Below are positions 25,101 to 36,687 of a stretch of DNA of 64,000 bases, piece after piece. Below the pieces are notes generated by a model. That model saw only the letters and a program-made list of their open reading frames with translations, was not told where the DNA came from and made no database searches. How positions within the stretch are numbered: position 1 is the stretch's first letter; the number at the start of each line of letters is the position of its first letter. The DNA lies in the NCBI RefSeq assembly GCF_000208865.1, contig NC_018390.1, forward strand, positions 5,040,270-5,104,269, read 5' to 3'. The DNA comes from Neospora caninum Liverpool (lineage: Eukaryota; Apicomplexa; Conoidasida; Eucoccidiorida; Sarcocystidae). The translations under genes were made by a program, and so were the position numbers.

Positions 25101-27777
25101 ACTTCCGCAGACGCGCCTGGACGCTCTGCTCAAAGCGACACCAGAGCTCCAGCCTCGCCCCGGGGCCCGCCACCCCTGCAGGCTCGCTCGCGACACCACC
25201 CTCTCCACATGTCGCTTGCAAAGTTTCTTCCTGACGAGACTGCGAGCGAGGTGACAGGGGAGCCGACGAAGCAGGAGAAGAGGGAGAAGGCGAGGCCGAA
25301 AGCGTGGACGCAGAGAGGAGTTCTTCAGCAGCTTTTGCGACCGCGCGTGCAAGGTGAGAGGCAATGTCGGCCCTAGGTACGTCGTTTTCCTGCTCTCTCG
25401 ATCGCTTCTCTGTCTTTCCTGTCTTCGTCCCGGAGGTCCGCGGCTCCGAGTCGTCTTCTCGACTCACTGACGGCTCGCCGCTCGTCTCAGCCTCGTCACT
25501 CTCGCTGCTGTCGTCTGCACTCGAGTCGGATGCGCAAATTTGCACCGTGTCCTCTGTCGCATTTGCTTCTTCCTTCTCCGGTGTCTCTTCCGGTTCGTCG
25601 TCGCTGTCGCGGGCAGTCCCCTTCTCCTTTTCCGTCTCCTTCGCACGCTGGACTGTGGACGGCAGCGGGGGAAGTGTCCCTTGGGCGCGCTGGTAGAATC
25701 TGAGCAGCAGGCCGACGGCGGCTCGGACCGCCGCCTCGGCCACCTCTTCGGGCGTGTGACGCCGCGCAAAGTGCGAGCGGACAAACTTTTGAATGGCTCC
25801 GAAAGAGAGGGAAACTTCTCGAGTGGAGAGGGCGATGAAGGAGGTGGTTCGATCTGCAAACGGATTCAAGAAGCGGAGCTTCATCAGCGTCATCAACGCA
25901 AACTGGAGACGATCTTGCGAAGAGCCCCCCAGCGCTACCGCCGTCAGATGCGAACACGGCGGCTCGTGGTTCGGGCAACTGCACTCGCAGACCGCCAGGT
26001 CGACGAAGCGACAGTTGGAGCTGAAGACGCAAAACGTAACGCATGCAAGCGAGAACGCATGAAGCGAGTGAATGCGAAGCAAGAGAGCAGAAGAAGACGC
26101 GGGACTCGGAGAGGCAGAGAACGAGAGATTCAGGGCGACTGCTCAGGGGGGGGGGGGGCGAAACCAACGGGGAGAGCGCAAAATGGGGCGCAAAAGGGGA
26201 CTGAGAAACAGGAGTCAAAGTGTACAGACATGAGGCCCAGAGAGACACGCGCTGTGCCTTGCGTCGGGACGAAACAGTGATAGTTTGACAGCTGCCAAAG
26301 GGGCAGAGACGGGACAAAGCCGGCACGTGAGACCGGTTCGAGTGAGAGATCATAAACGGCTGACGAAAGGGATTCTCACAGAGACACCCTGCTTCGTAGG
26401 CGTGCAGCGCGAGGCTGGGAACCGGCACCCGACAGCTACGCAGATGCAGAACGCGAGGCTGCAGCTACCCGGAGGACAGTGACACACATATATCGATACG
26501 TAGCTGAACCGAAACGTTTTTCTACACAGATATACACATAAGGGATCATCGACAGCGATCGGGCACCGTGGAGGTTGGGAGGTGGGTGTTGCAAAGAGGC
26601 AGAGCCCGACGACCATGCTGCAGAGGCGTTTTGCACTTGGCTGACTGTGGGCGGAAGATCCACCTTCCGGTGCGAAGGCAGAGACGCATACAGGCGATAG
26701 ACAACGTTACCTCTCCGAGTGGACGATGAATGTCATTTCGTCCTCTTCCGTTTGGCGAATGCCGTCTTCCATTTCGGCGATTTTCTGCGCCTTGCCGAGC
26801 ACGCCTCGGTGCAGGCGTTTTCGGGCGAGACTCCTGAACTCGGGGACACTTTCCCATCTTAATTCGTCAGACTGGAGAAGCCACTGACTCCGGCGCACAG
26901 CCGCTGCCTTCTCTTCCTCTCTTCGTCGCTCGCCAGGGCCCGTGCCTCGCGCTGTCTGCTCACCTCGACCTCGTCCTCCATGGCTCCTTCCGCCACTCGG
27001 CGGCTCTTGTGGCTTTCCTGCTTCATCGTCGCTGCTGTCGATAACCACGACATCGGTCTCCGCCCGCGAGGGGACATTGTCCCTTCTCGCAGGCGCCCCG
27101 GCCGCCCCGGACGCGGGCCCTGGAGACCCAGGAGGCCCTCCTCCTACAGGCTTCGCGGCAGTCTGAGCTGCGTGCCCGCCGCGGCGTCTCTCCGACTCCA
27201 GAAAGGCGGAGACAGTGGACAAGATGCTGCTAGCCTGAGGAATCCCGCGGTCTCCTCGCCGTCCTCGAGAGGAAGCAGCGGGCGGAGGCTGAGCGAAAGA
27301 GGTATGAGGCTGTGGGCCTGACCGGGGCTGTCTCGGTGGCGCGTCTGGGGAAGACGCCGCGAAAGACCCAGAGGAGGACTGAGACGGGTTGTGGCCACGA
27401 GTGTGCGGGAACGGCGCACGGGAAGAAAAAGGGGGACAGGACGCGCCAGAAGGCGGACAGTGAGAGGGAGGCACCGCGGAAGGAGGACGAGGCACAGAAG
27501 GAGGTTCATGTGGCGCATTCAAGTGATGTACAGGGAAGTGGTCTTGGCCGGACGGCGGAGGCTGAGACTCTCGCGGAGGCTGCCGGTATGGCGGCCTGGG
27601 GTGGTAGTGACGCTCGTGGTGGTGCCTCTGCCGAGGGAAAGCAGACAAATGCTGATAACCAGGAGCCTGTGGGACATTTCGACTGAAATGTCCCGGCGGA
27701 GGCGACTGTGGCGGGTAACCGTGTGGGGCTGGAGGACGGCGTCCTCCAAAGGGATGCCCCTGCGGCGGGTTTGACAT
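7138..27777 (-). CDS. Giant SWIM zinc-finger / sacsin-NOV-type GHKL ATPase / DUF3883 protein
   Basis: Six exons on the minus strand: 27777-26711, 26020-9347, 8862-8655, 8338-8225, 7927-7866, 7198-7138. Phases close exactly: 18,186 coding bases, 6061 residues. Residues 1-280 are Pro/Gln/His/Ser-rich. Residues 345-400 form a SWIM zinc finger across the first junction (TFIVHSE, then C367-x-C369-x8-C378-x-H380). About 1960-2200 is a GHKL ATPase: MELLQNADDNNY near 1991 and GKFGLGFKSVFAISDRP near 2100, as in sacsin and plant NO VEIN. About 5940-6061, built from the four small exons, is DUF3883: GRRGEGIVFSFL, WVNEDEESGTPYDILV, IYIEVKATSS, EWQFAQQ, FHIYRVLDAEG, IVNPYRQWRENRI. Between the domains lie thousands of residues of low-complexity Ser/Glu/Arg sequence with hydrophobic patches. 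Inference: a chaperone-like or nucleic-acid-associated scaffold; substrate and location unknown. ATG 27777 is the first in the frame, in a proline-rich leader typical of an N-terminus. Confidence 0.88.
8126..8149. repeat. (TA)n microsatellite in giant-gene intron 4
   Basis: A 24-base TA run with a shorter one at 8100-8110, in the intron 7928-8224 between the last-but-two and last-but-one exons of the giant gene. Another run sits in the final intron at 7325-7340. Confidence 0.9.
9347..26020 (-). other. 16.7-kb single coding exon of the giant gene
   Basis: Exon 2 is one uninterrupted frame of 16,674 bases. The acceptor is TCTTCAG before 26020 and completes an AG|C serine codon from exon 1. The donor is CCAGG|GTAAGT at 9347/9346, just ahead of an in-frame TAA, and joins at phase 2 to the acceptor before 8862. 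The many long plus-strand frames inside this span (up to 407 codons, 21924-23147) are antisense shadows of GC-rich, Arg/Ser-rich coding sequence. Confidence 0.9.
26146..26158. repeat. G13 homopolymer in intron 1 of the giant gene
   Basis: Thirteen consecutive G on the plus strand (C13 in the transcript sense), inside the 690-base intron 26021-26710, about 125 bases upstream of its acceptor. Confidence 0.9.
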
Positions 27778-30700
27778 GGCCAGGAGAAGTAAGAACGAGA
27801 AGGCAGAAGAAGCGAACTCGGGAAAGTCCCCTGTAGATCGCCTGTGACAAGGGGAATGAAGAAAAGGTAAGCCAAGATTCCATGGAGACTGGACAAGGGG
27901 AAAAGGGTCAAGAAAATGAACAGCCCGTGCCTCCGCTGTAAATCAGCTGGCCAAATAAAACAGTCGTGGCAGGAGTCGGGGGGAGACAAGTACGGACGAA
28001 GGAGGCGAAGGAGATAAAGAGAAGGAAGAGTGTGAAGCATAAGAAGAATAGGTGATGACGAAGGGAGTGGGCTTGGCGGCTTGAGACCCTGTAAGTCCCG
28101 TGTTGTGAGGCGTCAGCGCTGAGCCGAAATGGCGACAGCTTACGAGGCAAAAGAAAAGGCGGGACTCGCCGAGCCCCACACTTTTCTTCGTCCGCTCCAA
28201 AGTCTCAAAGTTGTGTCAAAAGTACAGAGAAAGGAGCAGGCGCCTCCTCTAGATTTTGTATTACCAACCCGACCGCTGTTCCAACTACATATTAACGGCG
28301 ACACGCGGCCGCCTGCCGGTAGGACTCAACGAAAAATCGCTACGCATGCGCTGCATCCGCGAGACGACCTCTGCAACAAAGAAGGAATACACACCCATGC
28401 ATGACTTCTGCTCAAAGAAAGGAATGTATATAACATTATGTATGCCGTTTCTGTCTCGTTTTCCAACAGCGACTTCTCTGTCTATCCTGAACGTAGAGTG
28501 TCGAAGGTCTCGGTAAGAAGGGTTCGCACTGACCGTGAAACAAGTTCCAACGTCGCGAACAATTGTTAGTCTGTGGAGGCGACAAGGCGGTGGAAGAAAA
28601 GCGTGGAAAACGAGAAGAACACACACGACATGGGAAAAAGCTGGTGCACGATGTGCTGCGTATCACGATGCCGGTCGTAACGTTGCCACTCGCAGTAGGA
28701 ATTTGCCCTAGTTTAGAGCCTCTAAAGAGTCGACGCCTGTCACAGGAACGGTACACCGCTATCTCCGGTTTTCCAGGAAATCCCCGCGATAGAGTAAGAC
28801 GGAGAAATGAGCGGCTTGTTCACTCACTAATGATTTATGATCTCAAACCCGAAAGACTCGCATGCATCTAGCGAGTTCACTCGCCGATACACAAATGACT
28901 TGTCTGTCCGCTGGAATGTCTGACACTGGCATGCGCTCGTCTGATGAACAAGATCACTGAACCACGCTCTTCGCGAAAATGGCGGCTGATGGTCACTTCT
29001 CCCGAGGTGTAGCCTTTTACTGGAGGTTCAGTCCTTCTTATCGAAACTCGAGTCGGTCCAGACGGTATCTGGTACGTGAAGACTGGAACGAATGGTGTCG
29101 AGTATGTGAGGTCTGAGACGGCTGCTTCCCACTGCATAGCCTCGTAGGGTCTCACATAGCTTCCATAAAGTGACCGACATCTCGTCTGATCTCGCTGCAT
29201 TGTCGTCTTTCGCATATATGCCTATGTTTGTGTCGTATTCCAGGTGCGCCCCCCCACGACCCCGGGCGCGGCTGCACATCGTTGACGGGATTGGGGTGTA
29301 TATACACTTCGTTTTGGTTCCCTGGATGCTTACGACCAGGTCAAAAAACTTCATTAAATCTACTGGGAAATATGTCGCCATATTTCTTGGGAAAACGTTT
29401 TCCGAATTTTCCGAACCCCGGATATGGACTTGCACACACACTGTACCCTATCCTCCATACAAAACCTGCATCGAGAACGTCCAAGTAGTCCTCCTGGGGA
29501 ATTTCGAGTTCGAACAAGTTTTCCCAAGCGAATGCACTGCTATATGCTCTGAGTGCTCCGAGTACGGAAACAATCGTTTTCTACACGCCTAGATCTTGCA
29601 ACAGAAGCGCACGTTCTTCCAGCGGGGCCCCTCCGTTAAGTTTGCTGCAAAAGACTTCTTTTCTCAGGCTTTCATACCGCTTCCGTTCCAGAAATCGCTC
29701 CGGACGGCCTAGTTGTGCGTGGCGGGCGGTGTCCACCTTGTTTCTGCCACCTGTGTTGATTTTCCACGTTACGCCAAAGGCAGCCTGGCCTCCGATTTAG
29801 TGTGTGTGCTGTGCTCGCCTTGTACTCTCTAAGCAACAATTTCTGATCCTGCCTTTTTTCAAGAACCGTGCAAATGGACCCCAGTACGTCTAAGGCGGCA
29901 GGCGACTGTTCGTTGTACGCACATAGATGGAGTTATCTTCACTCTGTGTGCGCGAAAACACGTGAGCGGCTAGAGGACTGCATGAACTTGACTTCCGAAG
30001 AAGCCCGCTTGTAGCGAACTGGCAGCCTTCGGCGGAAGCACCTTCACAATCTGTTTTCTTCTCGAGGGATTCTTTTTCAGGACAAACGGCGCTATCTCTC
30101 CTTGCTGGCTATCTGAAGGGCAAACCTCTTGTCTGTGGCGTCATATGTGTCGGGCAATTTACTGAACACGGAGGAACCCTTTACATCCCGAGCGTGCAGT
30201 TCGTATTCTGAATTCGTCTGGATTTTCTCCAGCGCGAGCTACCGAAAAATAAAGCAGGTACTGGCGACAATTTCATTCGCTTTGGATTTACGGACAAGGT
30301 AGCCTCGTTGGACAGAAAGGGTAGTCCACCGTTCTACCGTAAGGAAGTGCTATGGTTCGCTCTTTTTGTGGGTGCAGGCGGACACACCCGTGCAGATCGA
30401 TACGTGGCGCTGAGCTGTTGAAGGCAGCTTCATGGAGTGTCACAGCGCAGTGCGCCGAAAAAAGAGTAAAGGCGTTCGAATCCTTCAACTAAGCTTGAAG
30501 AATGCACCACGCAAGATAGCTAGCGGACGGAAACTGCTATAGTATATTGAGCTTCTCTCGTCGATTGGGTGTCTTCGGGCAGCCATGGCGCCGGTTCCCC
30601 AGAGGGAGCGGGCCCGACTAGAGCCGTTACCGTTGTTTTAATGCACGATTTGTTCCTTTACAATGAAACACATACCCTTATCCTGTGGCGAAGAAACCTG

Positions 30701-32415
30701 TATTCTTTGAGTTACCATTCACCGAAGGGAAGATATGTTGGAGAGTCACCTATATGCCCCGCGGAGCGTGCACGTGCAGCCCCCTCTGGCTATCGATGGA
30801 TTCTACACGTTGGCTACGCAGTACGCACCTCCCAATGCATATTGGAAATACAGTGCGTTCTCTGCATCTTCTCATGTTATATCATACACGCAAAGGCGAA
30901 GAAACAGACACTCAGCGGACCGTCGGGGTTGTGTGAGGCAGTGTGCTGCCTATCTGTGTCGGAGACGGCGCAGCTTCATCGAAGAGCAACCGTTTTCATA
31001 CTGCGGCAATTCCACGCAAGGGGCATCCGCAAGACAAAAATAGAACATACAGATTCCTTGCCAAGCACATCACCTTTCGTTAAGAAACGGATAGACCACG
31101 ATGGAACATCGAGTGGACGGCTGGTTTGCGAGGCTATGTGGGGAAGAGCGGAAGAGCGAGGCTAGAGCTTCGATGCGCACGGGAGAGGTGCCCCCGAGAG
31201 TTCGTCTTTCTCCAAAACTTTGCCCGTGAATTTTTGGACCACCTGCTTTCACCTCGAAGAGGAAGGAAGTCTGCTGCTCTCGAGAATGGAAAGAAGGTAA
31301 GCGAAAAGATAGCAACGGGTAGCCGGCCTCGCTCGTCGACGAGAAAAGTCGCCAGAGTGCTGGCTGTTTGCTCCCCTCCTGTCGGCTACGCTTCCCCACT
31401 TGGCGATTCTTCTCCGGTGATGTGAGAGACAGAGAATGCCGCATGCAAAAAGGACGCGAGGGAAAGGGCCGTACGCGTGTTTTTCGGAGGCTGTGTTTTT
31501 CTCCAAGTTCTTTTCGAAAGCATTCCGCCTCGGCGACAGTGCCCCTTCTCTCGCCTTGCGCGCCTTTCAACGCCTCTTTCCCCTGCGCCATCTGTCTCCG
31601 CCCGCCTATGCGGCGTTCGCGTTTTCTTTTGACTTCTGGACCAGTCAAAAACATCGGCGAGGTCAACAGCCTCGATAGTCCTTTGCAGAGTCCCGTCAAT
31701 CCTTTTTGTTGCTTCGATCGAAAGGAAAGAGAGACGGAACCTGAGGACACCCCGGACGGAAGACGCAGAGGCTTCTTGTTTCCACCAGCTGTCTAGAGTC
31801 TGCAAGAAGGGAGATTGAGAAGAGCGTGTCCGAAGAGCAACGAAGGAAAAGAAACAGGCAACGTCGATATTTCGTCGCCGCCCCGTCTGTCTCTACTTCT
31901 CAATCGGATTCTGCTCCGTTTCAGCGTTGTTTTTCCTCCGTTTACTCGTGCTTTTGCCCTCCGAGGTCGGTCGGACTCGAGCTGCTTTCTGCGTTGCCCT
32001 GAGTGTTTGTCGCCTCTCCCACCTTGTTGGTCTCCTTTGTCTTTGCTGATCAGCGCTCTCGTGATCCAGTGTCAGTTGGAGGACCAGACTGGTGTCTTTT
32101 ACGCTTCTTTTCATCGCCTCCACTCCGGTTTTTTCTTGTCACGGCCGTCGTCGACTCACGCGACACTGTTCGCCGCTTCTTTCCTTGTCAGTTCCAGTCA
32201 GTTCTCTGTTCTTCTTTGGGGACTTTCTTGGCTTATGCGAACGCATGTCGGAAGTTAGACGCGAGCCCACAGTGCCCTTGATTCCGTGTTTCCGCTAGGA
32301 CAGCTCGGCTCGGTTCCCACCCTCGACGTGTTGTCTCCTTTCTCCTGGCGGTGTCTCTTCGAGATACGCGTTTTCTCTGTTCCCACTCTTCTGTCCCACT
32401 TTCCTTCTCTTCAAA
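27778..32415. other. Divergent intergenic region between giant gene and eRF1
   Basis: 4.6 kb between two divergent start codons, so it should contain both promoters and both 5' UTRs. The part nearest eRF1 (about 31,200-32,400) is pyrimidine-rich on the plus strand, as expected for a T. gondii-type 5' leader. GCATGC sextamers, a known apicomplexan AP2-type motif, occur near 28342, 28859 and 31441, but the motif is common in this window. The plus-strand frame 30569-31165 (198 codons) has no recognisable domain. I see no structured RNA or mobile element. Confidence 0.5.
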
Positions 32416-35400
32416 ATGGCGAGTGACGGGGACGTCGATACCAGCATTGAACAATGGAAGATCAAACGCCTGATCAAAAATCTTGAGAGCGCGCGAGGGT
32501 GAGTTGACCGAGGAGCTGCGAGGGTTTGCATCTCCTGTCTGTCTCTTCCCCTCCTTCTCTCATTCTCCTGCGTTGCCTCTTTCTCACCTCTCCTCCGTCT
32601 CTTACCGTCTTCGCTTTTGCCAAGTCTTTCTCTCGTGGGGCTGTCCCCAGCGCGAGATCATCAGAGAGAGAAGTGTGAAAGTATTCAAGCGCACATGGAA
32701 GCCTCTGTGTGCGTCTCGATCGGCCTTGGCGGGTCTCCTTGTGCTTTCCTTCTATCTCAATGTTTTGGTTCCTTCTCTCGATTTTCTGGGTTGTTTCTTG
32801 CTTCCCCTTCCCCCGTCAGGTCGTCCCTGCCCATCCCCCCCCCTCGCTTCGTCTGCTTCGTCTCCTCCCGTTGTCTCTGCATGCGCCTCCTGGGTTTCTT
32901 CCCTGTTTCCGTGTTTCTGCGTGTCTTGCGCCTTCTGGGGGGGACCACTCCCGCGGACAAGCGTGCAGGGCGCTGACAGTCTTTCCTTTCTTCTCCGTTG
33001 TCGCTCCCCCGTTTGTCTGTTTCCTTCTTCCTCCCCCTTCTCTTGCTTCTTTCTGCGCTGCCGTTTCTCTAAACTAGGTACAGACGGCAACCGGGAAGCG
33101 CGCCTTTTCGCGTCTGTGTCTGTTTCCAGGAACGGCACGTCGATGATCAGTTTGATCATCAAGCCGAAGGACGAAATTACGAGAATCAACAAAATGCTTG
33201 CGGATGAATTCGGAACAGCCTCTAACATCAAGTCGCGTGTGAACCGTCTGTCGGTCCTCTCGGCCATTACTTCCACCCAGCAAAGTAAGGCTTTTTCTCT
33301 TCCGTCTCGGATCCTTGCTTCCTTCCGTTTGCCCTTAAGGCTGCTCGCCTTCTCGCTCCCTTCTCGCCGCCCCCTCCGTCCGCAGCCGAGCAATTTTTGC
33401 GGATGCCGTTGACTACCGCACACCTGAAGGATCTCCCGCCTCTTAATCTCGCAAAACCACCTTTTTCCGACTGGTCGCCCTCAGTCGTCTCGCGCTTGAT
33501 CAGAGAGGGACCAGACAGGAGAGAACCGAGAGGCCTACAAGCGCAGCTGGTCTGTTTTTCCTCTGCTGTCCTCAGGGCTGAAGCTGTATAACAAAACTCC
33601 GCCCAACGGATTGGTTGTGTACTGCGGAACCATCATCACGGAAGACGGAAAAGAAAAGAAGGTGTCGATCGACTTCGAACCCTTCAAAGCAGTCAACACT
33701 TCACTCTACCTCTGCGACAACAAATTCCACGTCGAGGTAAAACGCGATCTGTCTTTGATAACTTTTCTTTTCGCTCTGTGTACGTCTCACTGCGTGCCGT
33801 CTCTGACAGTCACGACGAACGCAGCGAGAAACGGAAGCACCGCAAACGCCTCTATTCCTTTTCGCCTCCTTGTCCTCTCGCACCTCATCTTTGGTTTCTC
33901 TCTGGTTCTCACCTCTCGCGTTCTTCCCCATGTTCTCTTGCGCGTGCGTTCTCTTGTTCTCTCCCTCGTTCTTTCTCTCTTGCGTTCTTGTTCTCTCCCT
34001 CGCTCGGTCCTTCGGCTGCATTGAGTGTGTGTGTCCCGCCGTCTCTCGCGCTCTCACGGATCACTGGCGAAGAGTCGCCGAGGCGTTCAAGCGCCTCTCG
34101 CTCTCGCACCCCCGTCTTCACGTGCGCGTTTGCGGCTTCGTTGTTTCTTAGGCACTGGCGGAGCTTCTCGAGTCCGACGCGAAGTTCGGATTCATCGTCT
34201 TGGACGGTAACGGCGCGCTCTTCGCCACGCTCCAAGGCAGCACGAAGGAAGTCCTCCATCGCTTCACCGTCGACCTGCCAAAGAAGCACGGCCGCGGTGG
34301 GCAGTCCGCGATGCGTTTCGCGCGTCTGCGCCTGGAAAAAAGACACAACTACGTGCGAAAGGTTGCAGAAACTGCCGTGCAAATGTTCATCACGCAGGAC
34401 AAGGTACGTGCTGCGGCAGACAAACGAGGGGAAAGATAAGAAGGAAAAGAGAGGGACGGAAACAGGAAGCAGATCGAGGGAAAGGGGGGGCGGGGAAGAC
34501 GAGAACGGAGAATTGTGGAAGAAGAGAAGAAAGAAGACAGGGAAGAAACGCGAATGCGATGAAAGGCAGAAAAACACGGAGTGGCCGAGAGTGGCGCAGG
34601 AATGTCTGTGCGTGTGGAAGCCGGGAGCTGCGTTGCGTGTTTGAGGCGAATCGGCATCTCGGGATTCTGAGGAGCAGAATGTTGAACGAGATCTAGGCAG
34701 CGCAAGGGAGAAGGAAAGCCAGCAGGAAGCTGGGATTACGCGAACGGGTCTCGGCGTTTGTCTCTCGCTTTCCAGCGCCGGTTCTCGAGCGAAAGGTCAA
34801 CCCGATTTCTGGGCGTCGCCTGAGAAGGAAAGGACGGGAATGCCTGCGTGTCTCTCGGCTCGTTTCAGGTGAATGTCTCCGGGCTGATCTTGGCCGGTAG
34901 CGCAGACTTCAAGAACGACTTGGCGACCAGTGGAATGTTTGACCAGCGTCTCCAGGCGAAAGTGATTAAGATCGTCGATGTCTCGTATGGTGGCGACAAT
35001 GGCTTCAACCAGGCCATTGAACTCTCCGCCGAGGCGTAAGTGAAGACGCGAAAAAGGACCGTTTCCCCTCCTTTCCTTTTTTCTGCGGTGCTTCTCCCGG
35101 CGTTTCCTGTTTTGTTGCCCGCCTGTCCGTCTCCCTGTTGCCGGCTTTTCTCGCCGCGCTCGGGAGTGCCCGCCAGCGGCCGCGGAGACTTGCAGAGCCG
35201 CGAAGCCACGCGTTTCTTCTCGCCTTCTGCGGCGTTCCTCTTCCCGGTTCCTCCCCGCCGCACGTTTCTCACGCACGAAAATCCGCCATGTGTTCCCTCC
35301 GTTGTCAGGTTGACAAACGTGAAGTTCATCCAGGAGAAGAAGTTGATTGGCCGCTTCTTCGACGAAGTTGCTCAGGACACGGGGAAGTACGTGTTTGGCG

Positions 35401-35784
35401 TTCAAGAAACCCTGCAGGCTCTTGAGATGGGCGCTGTGGAGCTCCTCATCGTCTACGAAGGCCTCCCCCTGGAGAGGTACGCACGCCGTGAGCCGGCGAG
35501 AACTCAGCCACGGAAGGAGCAAGTTGAGAACACCAGGCGAAACCTGAAGCTGTCTTCGCGAGGAAAAAAGAATGGCATGGAGAGTTCGACAGGGGCGGGA
35601 GACGCAACGCCACCAGGGGGGCTCACGGCAGTCTGCCGGACAGGCTGGAGACGGAGAGCGACACCGGGGAGAAGCAAACAGAGTGGGTGTCAGGCGCTGC
35701 GAACGCGCAGTCGCATGATGCCTCCACATCACCCAGTACCTGCTAGACTAAATATGCACATACACAAATACGCGTTCCTTCGCA

Positions 35785-35827
<43 letters not shown>

Positions 35828-36687
35828 TAGATGGGTGCATGTGGGAGCCGCGTGGACAGACGGGCGTAGGTACAGGCGTTTTGGTTTGTTTCCTTCAGAG
35901 TGACGCTGAAGAATCCGGTGACGAACGCAGAGAAAATCGTTCACATTACGCCTGACCAGGCGCGAGATGACAAGCTCTTCAAAGAGGACGGAGTGGAACT
36001 CGAGGTGTCGGACAAGATCTCTTTCTCTGAGTGGCTGGTGAACAACTACAAGAGCTTTGGAACGACTCTAGACTTTGTCACCAACCGGTACGTCGCAAAT
36101 CGCTCTTTTTGGTCCGGGGTTTTCTTCGCGACTGCGGGGCTGCTTCGACGTTCCGTGCCGAGCATCGATAAAAGGTTCATCCACTGTGCCTCTCTCGCTT
36201 AGGAACCGGACAGCTGAGTGCTTCGCGCCCAAAGGCGGCCCGCAGGTTGCTACAGCCCGGCAAAATGCTTGGTCTGTCCCCTCGCTATTTCTCGTTTTCT
36301 CTCTCGCTCTCTCTTTCTGTCCCTCGCTGTCCCTCTGTCTGTCCGTCTATGTCTGTCTCTCCTTGTCTTTCTCTCTTTTCGTCTCTCTGTCTTTCTCTTC
36401 TTCTTTCGGTGTTCGAATGTGCCGACAGAGATTGCTTCTTCGACCGTACGCCTTTGGGTTCCAGGTCGTGTTCGCTGGGTCTCTGTCTTCTCCGCCGGAT
36501 TCCCTGGTCCGTCTTTTCGTCCGCCTGGCGACTGTGGCCTTTACGTTTCTTTGCTGCCTCGGTCTTCAGCTCTCAGGAAGGTGCCCAGTTCGAACGCGGT
36601 TTCGGCGGCTTGGGAGGCATTCTGCGGTACAAGGTCGATTTCCAGGACTACGACGAGACTGTGGACCTCGAGGACGAATTCATCTAA
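32416..36687 (+). CDS. eRF1: Eukaryotic peptide chain release factor subunit 1 (eRF1)
   Basis: eRF1 reads all three stop codons in the ribosomal A site and triggers peptidyl-tRNA hydrolysis together with eRF3. Eight exons: 32416-32498, 33130-33284, 33576-33736, 34152-34403, 34869-35035, 35309-35476, 35899-36087, 36570-36687; 1293 coding bases, 430 residues (human eRF1 has 437). All junction phases agree. Key motifs: TASNIKS at 57-63 and YLCDNKF (Y-x-C-x3-F) at 124-130, both for stop-codon recognition; GRGGQS with the catalytic GGQ at 182-184; [20 protein letters not shown] in the third domain; and an acidic C-terminus used for eRF3 contact. The standard TASNIKS fits use of all three stop codons. 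The start context CAAAATGG is strong. The introns are strongly pyrimidine-rich, for example 33,900-34,020 and 36,290-36,410. Confidence 0.98.
35791..35824. repeat. (TA)n microsatellite in eRF1 intron 6
   Basis: A 34-base pure AT dinucleotide tract about 75 bases upstream of the exon 7 acceptor of eRF1. Confidence 0.9.

Noticed and set aside
30474..30483. tRNA B-box-like GTTCGAATCC
   Set aside because: The flanking bases do not form a T-arm stem and no A box or acceptor stem is present.
30569..31165. 198-codon plus-strand frame
   Set aside because: No domain, no splice-consistent neighbour; lies in the divergent leader region of eRF1.
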